Source: Pedosphaera sp.
Lineage (GTDB): Bacteria; Verrucomicrobiota; Verrucomicrobiae; Limisphaerales; Pedosphaeraceae
Direction of reading: 5' to 3'
NCBI GenBank assembly: GCA_028293265.1
Contig: JAQGPB010000505.1
Coordinates: forward strand, 1-20,602
DNA length: 20,602 nt
Positions 11,508-19,592 of the stretch are shown one piece after another (the stretch's first letter is position 1; each line of letters opens with the position of its first letter). A program made the position numbers and the translations under genes. A model generated the notes under the pieces. The model was not told where the DNA came from. It saw only the letters and a list, made by a program, of their open reading frames with translations, and searched no databases.

Positions 11508-12599
11508 ATGAAATTGTTCAAAGCTGTTCTCATTCTTCTGGCGCTCATGCTGAGCGTCGTCATTGGACTCACCTCCCACGACATCATCCTGCCGGCATTG
11601 CTGCTGGTACTGGTCGGCGGGTGCATGACATTGCCCAAGCCACGCTGTTGCGTCGGCCCGACGCTGAGCGTTCCGGAAATTCTCATGGACGTGATGGATG
11701 CGTTCAAACTGGAAACGCCGTCGCTTTCCCTATTCTCCACCGATTTCTCCAGCAAGACGGCCGTGTTGGGCGACAAAATCACCGCGCACATTGATCATGT
11801 GCCGGTCGGGGCCAATTACGACCCGACGCCCGGTCGCGGTTTTTATAACGGCGCACAGGACGTCACCACGATCATCGAGGACGTGCCCGTGCTGCTCAAC
11901 CAGTTCAAGCATGTGCCGATCAAGGTCGGCTGGCTCACGCAATTGTCGTCCAAGCTCCCGTTGTACAAACGGGCGGTCGCCAACATCGGTTATGCGCTCG
12001 GCAAGATCGTCACGGACGCCGCGCTCGCCCAGGTGGTCGGCAATTTCAGCAACGGCTCGGTCATCAGCATCCCGAACACCAACCTGGACACGGTGGAATT
12101 CATTCGCAGCGCGCTCAACACCCAGAAGGCCGCGAGCAAGGGCCGTTTCGGCGTGGTTTCGACACCGTTTGCCACCGCGCTGCAGAACGACGACCGCGTG
12201 AAGAGCAACCTGTTCTACGGCGCGCTCAACGGCGACCAGGGATATCGCATTTTCAAAAGCATGGGCGGCTTCGGCACCATTTTGGAATATCCGGACTTCT
12301 CCCTCACCGGCGCCAACAACTCCGGCATCTTCGGCGATCCCCGTGCCATCGTCATTGCTTCCCGCCGGCCCGACTTCTCGAACGTGGCCAGCGAACTGGG
12401 CATTCCCCAAGTAATGGAGTTTTACCCGATGGAAGACACCGAGACCGGGTTGTTCATCACCGGCGTGGCCTGGCAGGAAGTCGGCACCGGCGACGTGTAT
12501 GTCTCCGCCGCGGTGCTGTTCGGCATCGGTGCGGGCAACCAGGGCGGCGCGGCCGGGACCATCACGGACAATGCCGGCTATCTGCTGCGCAGCGCTTAA
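11508..12599 (+). CDS. Putative major capsid protein
   Basis: A 363-aa protein in the place of the capsid gene, right after protease/scaffold. From residue about 55 on it looks like a phage coat: VPEILMDVMDAFKLE, SKTAVLGDKITAHIDHVP, the helix YKRAVANIGYALGKIVTDAALAQV as a long spine-like helix, and a C-terminal domain with strands and AVLFGIGAGNQGG. Odd is the N-terminus: MKLFKAVLILLALMLSVVIGL and a second hydrophobic stretch (about 26-38) ending LVGGC, like a signal or lipoprotein leader. ATG at 11625 (residue 40) would remove it. The coat identification rests mainly on gene order and general pattern. Confidence 0.75.
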   Translation: MKLFKAVLILLALMLSVVIGLTSHDIILPALLLVLVGGCMTLPKPRCCVGPTLSVPEILMDVMDAFKLETPSLSLFSTDFSSKTAVLGDKITAHIDHVPVGANYDPTPGRGFYNGAQDVTTIIEDVPVLLNQFKHVPIKVGWLTQLSSKLPLYKRAVANIGYALGKIVTDAALAQVVGNFSNGSVISIPNTNLDTVEFIRSALNTQKAASKGRFGVVSTPFATALQNDDRVKSNLFYGALNGDQGYRIFKSMGGFGTILEYPDFSLTGANNSGIFGDPRAIVIASRRPDFSNVASELGIPQVMEFYPMEDTETGLFITGVAWQEVGTGDVYVSAAVLFGIGAGNQGGAAGTITDNAGYLLRSA

Positions 12600-12613
12600 A
12601 CAAAAGTCGGGGA

Positions 12614-12637
12614 GTTGAGGGCCTGAAAACCCTCAAC
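12614..12637 (+). terminator. Stem-loop after capsid gene
   Basis: gttgaggg (12614-12621) pairs with ccctcaac (12630-12637) over 8 bp with an 8-nt loop. No T-tract follows. It may moderate read-through or protect the 3' end of the highly expressed capsid message. Confidence 0.4.
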
Positions 12638-12660
12638 CCTCAACCCAAAACCCTCAACCA
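12629..12660. repeat. Heptamer tandem repeat (accctca) before the next gene
   Basis: Units accctca, accctca, acccaaa, accctca followed by acca end 3 bp before the ATG at 12664. No Shine-Dalgarno is present in this leader. Confidence 0.7.
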
Positions 12661-12663
12661 TTT

Positions 12664-13152
12664 ATGTCTTTGATCATCATCGTCGGAGTGCGGCGGTCGC
12701 CCGACAAGGCGCCCCAGGTGGAGAACCTTTACACCGGCTGTGACGCCGATGAGGGATTCAAGTTGTCCGAGGCGGCCGCTGACTCCGGAGAGTTTTCCGA
12801 GATCACGCGGTTCACCAACCCGTCCGGCAGCAAACTGCGCGTCCAACCGCACCACGATGAATTCGTGGCACAACAGGACGCGACCTCCAGTGCCGCCAAA
12901 AAGGCCGCGGCGGATCTGGCACAAAAGCAGAAGGACGCAGCGGCCAATGTCCAGAGGCAAAAGGAAGCCGCGGCCAAGCTCAGGAAAGAGAACCAGGCCA
13001 AGGCCGACGCGCTGTTGAAGGAAAGGAACACCGCCAATCAAAACGCGGCGGATGAATTCGTGGCTGGCAAAAAAGCCGCCAAGCCGGCGAAGGCCGCCAA
13101 GCCGGCTGCGTCCGAAGCCGACCCCACAACCACGGGCGAAACCGAAAAATGA
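12664..13152 (+). CDS. Ala/Lys-rich coiled-coil protein of the head region
   Basis: A 162-aa protein. Residues 1-65 form a small beta-type domain (MSLIIIVGVRRSPD ... FTNPSGSKLRVQPH). Residues about 75-130 are a continuous charged helix (AKKAAADLAQKQKDAAANV and on), and the tail has repeats of AAKPAKAAKPA. It is not recognised. Its place after the capsid gene suggests a head-completion or virion-associated role. The SD-less start is preceded by heptamer repeats. Confidence 0.6.
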   Translation: MSLIIIVGVRRSPDKAPQVENLYTGCDADEGFKLSEAAADSGEFSEITRFTNPSGSKLRVQPHHDEFVAQQDATSSAAKKAAADLAQKQKDAAANVQRQKEAAAKLRKENQAKADALLKERNTANQNAADEFVAGKKAAKPAKAAKPAASEADPTTTGETEK

Positions 13153-13184
13153 TCATTACCGCAATCAACCAAACACAAAATCGA

Positions 13185-13778
13185 ATGAAAAAATTAATCC
13201 TCTCCCTCGGGCTGTGCGCGCTCGCCATGCTGGCGCAGGCGCAGCAATCCCAAACCGCGCCGGTCAACAGCACGTATTTCATCAACCAATACTCGCTGAC
13301 CAATGGCGTGCTGCAGGGCACCACCGTGACCCTGGGCGGCAGCACCAACCTGACCACCAACATCGTGACGAGCGTGCTCTACACGAACAACACGGGCAGC
13401 GGCAATCCCGGCTTTGTGACCAACACCGCCACCACGATCTATACCAACGTGGTTTATCCGTACATTGACTGCACCCTGCAATCCAAGGTGGGCGTCGAGT
13501 TTTCCTTCAACTGCAGCGCGGCCGACACGTCGGCCAAAACGGTGAAATTCGCGTACAGCCTGGACAAGGTTTTCACCAATAACGACAACACCGCGGCGGA
13601 CCTCATCAGTTGGGTCGTCGCCGGCCAGGGCACGACGCGGGTGGTCGCCATCACCAACTTCGCCAATCTGGGCGTCGGCTATCTGATCCCGATCAGCATC
13701 CAGGACGCCTCAGCGACCGGCGGTGAGTACACCACAAATTTCACGTTCCGTTATCCGACCAAGAAAAACGCGCCCTAA
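13185..13778 (+). CDS. Protein with signal peptide inside the structural cluster
   Basis: A 197-aa protein. A standard Sec signal peptide is seen: MKK, a hydrophobic core LILSLGLCALAMLA and a cleavage site after AQA (residue 19). The mature part is rich in Thr/Asn/Ser strands (TNLTTNIVTSVLYTNNTGSG) and looks like a beta-sandwich. ATG at 13149, overlapping the previous stop, is an alternative start and adds 12 residues before the signal. No family is recognised. A secreted protein among capsid and tail genes is unusual; it may decorate the virion, change the host surface, or the leader may serve another end. Confidence 0.65.
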   Translation: MKKLILSLGLCALAMLAQAQQSQTAPVNSTYFINQYSLTNGVLQGTTVTLGGSTNLTTNIVTSVLYTNNTGSGNPGFVTNTATTIYTNVVYPYIDCTLQSKVGVEFSFNCSAADTSAKTVKFAYSLDKVFTNNDNTAADLISWVVAGQGTTRVVAITNFANLGVGYLIPISIQDASATGGEYTTNFTFRYPTKKNAP

Positions 13779-14108
13779 ATGAACGACGGACAAACAGCCA
13801 GGTTGGAAGGTTTCCGGGCCCAGCTCGCGGTGGACGGCGTCACGCTGACCATCCTGAGCGCGGCCGGCGGGACCATCTTCGGCCTGCTGTCGGTCAATCC
13901 GCCGGTCGAGGTGCCGTCGGAACTGACCGAGGACCGGCGCGAAAAGGCCATTCTCGAAGTCTTGCGGCCGGCGCCGGCAGTGGTCCGGGCCGACCAGTTG
14001 AAGGATGACGACGGCAACAAATGGCAGATCTGGACCCGCGAGGACAACGCGGCCGACTTCGCCGTGAAATTCTGGCTGGTGAAGCTGGTGGCGGGAAAGG
14101 ACCAATGA
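13779..14108 (+). CDS. Putative head-tail connector protein
   Basis: A 109-aa protein that starts directly after the previous stop. The pattern VDGVTLTILS near the start and WTREDNAADFAVKFWLVKL near the end suggests a small beta protein like those at the gpFII/connector place. The location between capsid and the tail-completion gene supports this. Recognition by sequence is weak. Confidence 0.5.
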   Translation: MNDGQTARLEGFRAQLAVDGVTLTILSAAGGTIFGLLSVNPPVEVPSELTEDRREKAILEVLRPAPAVVRADQLKDDDGNKWQIWTREDNAADFAVKFWLVKLVAGKDQ

Positions 14109-14947
14109 TCACCTGCACCATTGATACCAACCGGCTCTATCTGATGATGGACGCCATTCGCGACGCGCTGATCAGCAAGGGCGGCGATGCGAGCAATTTG
14201 GTGCAAAAGCAGACACGGCTGCTGGCCCGCACGATTGTCAATTTCATCCCGCCGATCCGCGCCCAGGGCCAGAAAGGCTCGGCGCAGCTCAACGGCGAGG
14301 ATTCCGCGAAAAAGGACCTGTGCTCGCTTTTCTCGGAAGCGAAGCCGCAAACCATGGATGAAATCGGTTCGCTCCATGGCGTCAAGAACATTGACACCTG
14401 GGTGACCGGGCCGGCGGGCAAGACCCATCTGCTCTGGGACCATCTGGACCCAAACGCCGCGCACATGCCCGAGGAACATAATCTTTATCGCGGCCGTTAC
14501 GGGACCGTCAAGCGCCTGCGGCCGCCCGGCGCGGGCACGTGGAAAGCGCGGGTGGTCATTCCCCAGGGCAGCCGCGCGCCGTACATCAAGGCCGTCCAAG
14601 GCAGGGTGGGCATTGCCAAATGCACCATCGCGCTCGCCGGCATGCGCCTGGGCGACACCGGTTATCCGGCGTGGATACATCGCCACGTGGACGAAGTGCT
14701 GCAGGGCAAGGCCATCCTGCATATCAACCTGGAGAATCCCGCGGCGCCCGCCATCACGTTCGGCAGCCGGGCGCCGGGCATCACGCGCTTTGGGCAGCGG
14801 GTGCAGGACGCGGTGAGTTTTCGCGCGCGCGTGATGGGGCGCGAACTCAAATTGATTTTGAACGATTACAAGGGTTGGCAGACGGTCCAGGCCAAGTCCC
14901 GGGCGCGCAAAAACAAATTCACCGAAACGCCGGAGGTGGTCGAGTGA
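14105..14947 (+). CDS. Putative tail completion / minor tail protein Z-like
   Basis: A 280-aa protein. The ORF is open from 14021, but the ATG at 14105 overlaps the previous stop by 4 nt and begins the plausible domain. Its N-terminal helix LYLMMDAIRDALISKGGDAS and LLARTIVNFIPP resemble the start of tail-completion proteins (lambda gpZ or HK97 gp10 type). The middle is basic, with GRYGTVKRLRPPG and ARVVIPQGSRAPYIK. These proteins bind the tail terminator to the head connector. Confidence 0.6.
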   Translation: MITCTIDTNRLYLMMDAIRDALISKGGDASNLVQKQTRLLARTIVNFIPPIRAQGQKGSAQLNGEDSAKKDLCSLFSEAKPQTMDEIGSLHGVKNIDTWVTGPAGKTHLLWDHLDPNAAHMPEEHNLYRGRYGTVKRLRPPGAGTWKARVVIPQGSRAPYIKAVQGRVGIAKCTIALAGMRLGDTGYPAWIHRHVDEVLQGKAILHINLENPAAPAITFGSRAPGITRFGQRVQDAVSFRARVMGRELKLILNDYKGWQTVQAKSRARKNKFTETPEVVE

Positions 14948-15456
14948 ACCTCACCCTGCCGGATCCCGCCGCGGTGCAGGCGATTTACGATTTCAAGAAT
15001 ATCCTGGAGAAGGCGATCGCGGCGGTGTTTTGCGCGGCGAACCTGACCATGCTGACTTCGGCGAGCACGCCTGATTTTCAGAGCAAGATCCCGCGCACGG
15101 AACTGAAGGTGAGCATTGGCGCCGGTACCAAGCATGGCTTTGCCGTGGTCGGGACCATCAAGTTCAACGCCACTTTCAACGGGAGTTTCACCGTGCGTGC
15201 CTTCACGCGGCCGGACGGTCCCGGCAAGCTGCTTCATGCGGCCTATCGCTCCCAGGTGTTTTACCTCTGCCACGCCCTGCCCGCCTACATCAACGGCACC
15301 GACGGCGGCCTGAGCCAGCATCGCATTTACGACCCGATCACGCTGGCGAGCACCGGCGATGTGTTCAAAACGTCCGAAGGCCTCGAATACTCGGACCAGA
15401 CTTTCAATTTCGATTTCAGCGTCAATCCCGGCGCGTTTCAAACCCTGGCCGTGTGA
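14944..15456 (+). CDS. Putative tail terminator-position protein
   Basis: A 170-aa protein with a GTG start that overlaps the previous stop (GTGA). N-terminal helix (AVQAIYDFKNILEKAIAAVF) followed by beta strands (TELKVSIGAGTKHGFAVVG, GSFTVRAFTRPDGPG). Its place after the Z-like gene fits a tail terminator (gpU-like), but no motif proves it. Confidence 0.5.
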   Translation: MNLTLPDPAAVQAIYDFKNILEKAIAAVFCAANLTMLTSASTPDFQSKIPRTELKVSIGAGTKHGFAVVGTIKFNATFNGSFTVRAFTRPDGPGKLLHAAYRSQVFYLCHALPAYINGTDGGLSQHRIYDPITLASTGDVFKTSEGLEYSDQTFNFDFSVNPGAFQTLAV

Positions 15457-15479
15457 AGAGAAGGAACAATTAAGAAAAT

Positions 15480-16061
15480 ATGTCAACCATCGTCAATATC
15501 CAAAGCCTGTCCCTGGCATTGAACGGGCTGGTATCCGCCGCCGGTCCGTTTGGCCCGATACAATTCCCGCTGTCCCTGCAAAGCCTCATCACGGACGCCC
15601 TCACCAACGGAACGGGCGCCCGCAAAGTGAACCAGGCGTATCTGGTGCAGGCCACGCTCGCGGCGAGCGCCAGCATTGATTATGACCTGTACGCCTTCGG
15701 CGGCGCGCTCGATGCCGGGCAAAACCCCTATACCAACGCCACGGTCAAACTGTTGATCTTCCAGAATCTGGGCGTGCCCGGCGCGGTGGTCGAGGCGGAC
15801 TATATCAAGTTGGGCGGAAAAGGGACCACCGCCGGCTGGACCTCGTATTTCGGCACCAACACCGACACGGTCAAAATCTTGAGCGGGCCGGCCACGGCGG
15901 TCAATCCGAACCCCAGCCCGGGCACGCATTTGATTTATGATGCTGGTTCCACCGGCTACGTGGTCGGCGCGAGCACAACCAATCACATCCTCACGCTGAC
16001 GGCCGGCGCGAACACCGGGGCCTGCCTCTATAACCTGCTCGTAATTGGAGCCACCGCGTAA
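15480..16061 (+). CDS. Beta-rich phage structural protein
   Basis: A 193-aa protein preceded by AGAAGGAA 11 nt before its ATG. It is rich in Gly/Ala/Thr/Asn with alternating hydrophobic strands (VEADYIKLGGKGTT, HLIYDAGSTGYVVG, NHILTLTAGANTGACLYNLLVIGATA). It is probably a virion surface or tail component, perhaps tail tube-associated; no family is recognised. Confidence 0.55.
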   Translation: MSTIVNIQSLSLALNGLVSAAGPFGPIQFPLSLQSLITDALTNGTGARKVNQAYLVQATLAASASIDYDLYAFGGALDAGQNPYTNATVKLLIFQNLGVPGAVVEADYIKLGGKGTTAGWTSYFGTNTDTVKILSGPATAVNPNPSPGTHLIYDAGSTGYVVGASTTNHILTLTAGANTGACLYNLLVIGATA

Positions 16062-16070
16062 TTGGTCACT

Positions 16071-16084
16071 CAACCATCAACCAT
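16071..16084. repeat. Heptamer repeat (caaccat x2) before a start codon
   Basis: Two exact 7-bp units followed by the degenerate ctaccaa, ending 10 bp before the ATG at 16102. No Shine-Dalgarno is evident. Confidence 0.55.
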
Positions 16085-16101
16085 CTACCAAAGACATTTT
16101 T

Positions 16102-16485
16102 ATGGGAGTCGAAGCTTACAATGACGGCGGCGTGCCCTACGGCAGCTTTTCCATCACGACCTGGATGCGGAAAACCGTGGCCCTCACCGGCGCCTACATC
16201 CTGGAGAATTTCAACGTGAAGCGGCCCACCAAGGTGGTGGAGCGGCCGGACCAGATCGGCGGGCCCAACGGCTTTGCCCTGGTCAATGCCCAGGAGACGG
16301 CCACCGGCGTTTCCCAGGTGGCCACCAGCAACACCAACCGCCTGCAGCGCGGCGATTTTTTCACACTGACGGTGGATGCGAACATCGGCGCGGAAAAGTG
16401 GGTGATCCAGGACCTCGACGACCCATACGAGATGAACGGCTATTACAAGCAGAACCTCACGTTGAGGAAAGCATATCTGTCCTAA
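16102..16485 (+). CDS. Putative tail structural protein (tail tube position)
   Basis: A 127-aa protein. The frame is open from 16045, but that part overlaps the previous gene and encodes an improbable peptide; the ATG at 16102 after the heptamer spacer is chosen. Strand-rich: AYILENFNVKRPTKVVERPDQ, GVSQVATSN, GDFFTLTVDANIGAEKWVIQD. Gene order (before the chaperone-position gene and tape measure) suggests a tail tube or tube-associated protein. Confidence 0.55.
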   Translation: MGVEAYNDGGVPYGSFSITTWMRKTVALTGAYILENFNVKRPTKVVERPDQIGGPNGFALVNAQETATGVSQVATSNTNRLQRGDFFTLTVDANIGAEKWVIQDLDDPYEMNGYYKQNLTLRKAYLS

Positions 16486-16486
16486 G

Positions 16487-16507
16487 TGCGGAGCGGGGAA
16501 TGCGGAG
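16487..16507. repeat. Degenerate heptamer repeat in spacer
   Basis: Units tgcggag, cggggaa, tgcggag lie between the stop at 16485 and the ATG at 16519, the same kind of spacer as before five other genes, but G-rich. Confidence 0.45.
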
Positions 16508-16518
16508 TAAACGAGTGA

Positions 16519-17226
16519 ATGGAAAGCACAATGCCGGCAGAAGCTGTTACGCCCAATTTGGTGGTGCCGGGACTGGCCGATGCGGTGGCGCATGAGCGGC
16601 TGGTCCGGGACGTGTCGTTTTTGCCGGTGACGGAAAGCATTGCCGGCTTTGAGGTGCTGCCGATGACGGTGCAGCATTATGTGACGCTGAGCGTGGCGCG
16701 CTCGCCGCTGCTTTATGATCTGCTCCCTGCGCCCGGGGAACTCGCCCAGTTCCTCTGGACCCTTTCACCGGATTATCATCCAGGCGACGCGGCCCGCCGG
16801 CGCTTCCTGCGGCGGTGCCAGAGTTTCATCCCCCGGGCCGCGCCGCTCCTTCCCTTCCGTTGGTGCCGGGCGCGCATCCAAAAACACAACGAACGGGCGC
16901 TGCACCGCGCGGCCGAGGTGATTGACGCCGCGCGGCGTTACAAGTTTGAAACCTTTCAGGACCGCCCGGCGCGCAAGCAACGCGGTCCGGCCGGCGCATC
17001 GGAACCGGATTATTTTTCCGACGCCTGTTGGTTTTGCGCCACACTCGGCCGGGAATACGGGTACCGCCAGGCTGAAGTGTTGGGCATGCCGCTCAAGCGG
17101 GTTTTCCAATACATCAAGGAGATCCGTCGGCATCACAATCCCAAGGCGCCATTGTTCAACCCCAGCGACAAGGTTAAAGGCGATTATCTCGAGGCGTTGG
17201 AAAAACAAAAGGGCAAGCCGTCATGA
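16519..17226 (+). CDS. Protein in the tail assembly chaperone position
   Basis: A 235-aa protein. ATG at 16531 is an alternative start. The N-terminal half has a domain beginning LPVTESIAGFEVLPMTVQHYVTL; the middle is very Arg-rich (AARRRFLRRCQ, FRWCRARIQKHNE), and the C-terminal part is helical with YGYRQAEVLGMPLKRVFQYIKEI. It lies just before the tape measure, where chaperones of the gpG/GT kind are found. No -1 slippery heptamer was seen near its 3' end. It overlaps the tape-measure gene by 4 nt. Confidence 0.55.
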   Translation: MESTMPAEAVTPNLVVPGLADAVAHERLVRDVSFLPVTESIAGFEVLPMTVQHYVTLSVARSPLLYDLLPAPGELAQFLWTLSPDYHPGDAARRRFLRRCQSFIPRAAPLLPFRWCRARIQKHNERALHRAAEVIDAARRYKFETFQDRPARKQRGPAGASEPDYFSDACWFCATLGREYGYRQAEVLGMPLKRVFQYIKEIRRHHNPKAPLFNPSDKVKGDYLEALEKQKGKPS

Positions 17227-18776
17227 ACGCCGAGGAGATTTTAATCAAGCTGGGCATTGACGCCACGGCAATTGAGCACGGGCTGCGCGCTGCCGGCGAG
17301 AAGGTCAAGGAATGGGCGAAAGACATAACGAAGGATGTCGTCGCCCCAATTGCCGCGCTGTTTGCCGCCGACAAGCTTAAAGAAAAAATCAAAGAGACCG
17401 CGGAATGGGGAGCTGGCATCAAGCTGGCCGCCAAGGAGGCCGGGACCGGGGTGGAGTTCATCCAGGGCCTTACGGCCGCGAGCCATCAACTGGGCATCTC
17501 GGCCGACGTAGCGGCCGCAAACATGGCCATCCTGGCGCGCAAGGTGGGCGAGGCGCGCGTGCAAGGCGGCGAGGCCGCCAAAGTCTTCAGCCGGTGGGGT
17601 GTTGATCTCGATGGTAAAAGCCAGGAGGAGGTTTTTTATGACATCGCCGACGCCATGATGCGGATGAGGGATCCGGCGGAGCGCGAAGCAATGGCGTTTG
17701 ACCTGATGGGGAAAAACGCCAAGGAGATGGCCGCGGCGCTGCCGATCGGCGCGGAGGCCATGAAAAAACTGGTGGATGAGTCCGCCAAGCTGAGCAGCGC
17801 CGAGATTGAAAAGCTCGATGAACTGGACGCCCGGGTGCATGAAATGGCCCGGCGTTGGAAAATGCTCTGGGGCGGCATTGTGGCCAGCTTTATTGACGTT
17901 CCAAAAGGAAATCTTTCAGAACACGACATCGACGTTAAAATGCGCGAATTGATGCCCGACGCGGAATGGGACAAGCCAATGGGCAACCTTTCGCAATATT
18001 CATCGGCAAAGCTGCGTCAAAGGGCGATTGATGCGCTGACCGAGGAAAGGCGCAAAAAAGCGGAGGCGGAGGCCAACAGCAGCCATTCCGCGGGGGTGAC
18101 TGAGGAGGATAAAAACCTGCTGGCCAAGGCCGGCGAGATCCGGGCGCAAACCGCCCTAAAAGAACTGGACACCGCTTCACGGTATAACGCCCTGATCAAG
18201 AAGCGTGACGAACTGGAAAAAGACCGGGATGAACGGGAGTTTTTTGGATTGAGCAACGCCAAGGATCAGCTCGAGCTGGCGAAGGTTGAAGAAGAGCTGC
18301 TTAAAACAAAAGTCGAATTGCTGAAGGAGGCCGCGGAGCAGGACAAAAAGGCGCATGAGAATTTGAAAAAGCTGGTCGATGACCAGAAGCGCGAGGACGA
18401 CCGCAGGAAACGGGTGCAGGAGGATTTGGATTACGCGCAGCGCCGGCGCGCGGAAGACATCCGGGGGCCGAGCTATTCCACCATCAAAGAACTGGCTGAC
18501 AACCCGATCTGGCATCTGAGCCTGGTCGGGGTGCGTGGCATGGTGCAGGACAATTACTCGCGCGCGGCGAAGCGCATTGAATTCCTGGAAGCGCGTTCGA
18601 AGCGTGAGGCGAGGTTTGGCAACCGGTCGGGCGCGGATGCCGACCTGGCTGAAGCCCAGAACCTGCGCGGCTACCTGGAAAAAGAGGGTGTCATCAAGGA
18701 AGAGCATCACCTGGAGTCCATTGACGAACAGATCAAAAAGCTGCGTGAGGACATCAACACCAAACTCGACACCTGA
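17223..18776 (+). CDS. Tail tape measure protein
   Basis: A 517-aa protein that sets tail length. Residues about 66-185 carry the pattern of tape-measure N-terminal regions: IKLAAKEAGTGVEFIQGL, SHQLGISADVAAANMAILAR, FSRWGVDLDGKSQEEVFYDI, MMRMRDPAEREAMAFDLMGK. Residues about 300-410 are a continuous charged coiled coil. At about 0.15 nm per residue the tail would be near 75-80 nm, short for a siphovirus. Strong transmembrane segments, common in longer tape measures, are absent. ATGA overlap with the preceding gene. Confidence 0.85.
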   Translation: MNAEEILIKLGIDATAIEHGLRAAGEKVKEWAKDITKDVVAPIAALFAADKLKEKIKETAEWGAGIKLAAKEAGTGVEFIQGLTAASHQLGISADVAAANMAILARKVGEARVQGGEAAKVFSRWGVDLDGKSQEEVFYDIADAMMRMRDPAEREAMAFDLMGKNAKEMAAALPIGAEAMKKLVDESAKLSSAEIEKLDELDARVHEMARRWKMLWGGIVASFIDVPKGNLSEHDIDVKMRELMPDAEWDKPMGNLSQYSSAKLRQRAIDALTEERRKKAEAEANSSHSAGVTEEDKNLLAKAGEIRAQTALKELDTASRYNALIKKRDELEKDRDEREFFGLSNAKDQLELAKVEEELLKTKVELLKEAAEQDKKAHENLKKLVDDQKREDDRRKRVQEDLDYAQRRRAEDIRGPSYSTIKELADNPIWHLSLVGVRGMVQDNYSRAAKRIEFLEARSKREARFGNRSGADADLAEAQNLRGYLEKEGVIKEEHHLESIDEQIKKLREDINTKLDT

Positions 18777-18778
18777 CC

Positions 18779-19552
18779 ATGCCCACCCCTGTTCCCATTT
18801 TCACCGACGGCGATTTCACGGCGGCAACAGCCATCAGCAAGCCGTTTCTTTCGCAGCCATTTCCCGGTGACGCCGGGCTGTACCTGCTGACGCAGGATTT
18901 CATGCAGTTCACCGACAGCTTCGCGGCCCTGGCGTTGAACACGGCGCATCCGATTTTCACGACTTACTTTTTGACGGGCGAAAGCAGGCCTGCCGACCTG
19001 GGCGGCGGCATCATCCGCTGGACGCGGACCTATTGCCAGGTGCCGGCGAGCCGGAATGATGGCGGTTCCACGGCTTACCGGTTCATCGGCTACGCCAATC
19101 AGACCAATGTGGTTTCCGGAACGGTGACGGTGAACCTGCTCGGCCGGCCGCGCTTCACGCGCGTGGTGGATTGCCGGATTCAGCACGATTATTACATGGT
19201 CGGCGCTGGGGGCGCCTATGCCGACGAAACGGGAATTCCCCTGCTTCAGGAACAGCTTTATTACGTTCCCCTGGGCAACTCCACGCTGACCAGCGGCGTG
19301 CTCACTTATGCGCCGCTCTATCCGCAGGCCAATCCGCTGCAGGCGCTAACGGGCAACGCGGTGGATTATCTGAATGACAACCAGACCTATTCCGGCATCG
19401 CCTTCAGCGCGCCGCCGGCCACGGTGCCGTCCCGGACGGCTTACCTGGCGATGGTGGCGGCCGGGACCTATATCGTGGCCGAGGCCTCCAAGCCGACGCG
19501 CTGGCAGGGCAACATCTGGGACCGGGTGACCACGTACGTGAGGGCGCAGTGA
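18779..19552 (+). CDS. Putative distal tail protein
   Basis: A 257-aa protein starting 2 bp after the tape measure stop. It is strand-rich with aromatic residues and has no charged long helices (GDAGLYLLTQDFMQFTDSF, GIIRWTRTYCQVPASRN, YRFIGYANQTNVVSG). The C-terminus reads RWQGNIWDRVTTYVRAQ. Its place suggests a distal-tail or baseplate hub component. No family is recognised. Confidence 0.55.
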   Translation: MPTPVPIFTDGDFTAATAISKPFLSQPFPGDAGLYLLTQDFMQFTDSFAALALNTAHPIFTTYFLTGESRPADLGGGIIRWTRTYCQVPASRNDGGSTAYRFIGYANQTNVVSGTVTVNLLGRPRFTRVVDCRIQHDYYMVGAGGAYADETGIPLLQEQLYYVPLGNSTLTSGVLTYAPLYPQANPLQALTGNAVDYLNDNQTYSGIAFSAPPATVPSRTAYLAMVAAGTYIVAEASKPTRWQGNIWDRVTTYVRAQ

Positions 19553-19556
19553 AAAA

Positions 19557-19585
19557 TACCCAAATACCCAAATACCCAAATACCC
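19557..19585. repeat. 8-bp tandem repeat (tacccaaa) before a start codon
   Basis: Three exact tacccaaa units plus a final taccc lie in the 40-bp spacer before the ATG at 19593. A weak aggga follows immediately. It is the only one of the spacer arrays with period 8. Confidence 0.75.
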
Positions 19586-19592
19586 AGGGAAA

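Noticed and set aside
17150..17226. Programmed -1 frameshift in the chaperone-position gene
   Set aside because: The A-rich stretch near the end does not fit X-XXY-YYZ in the reading frame, and the following tape measure has its own ATG overlap.
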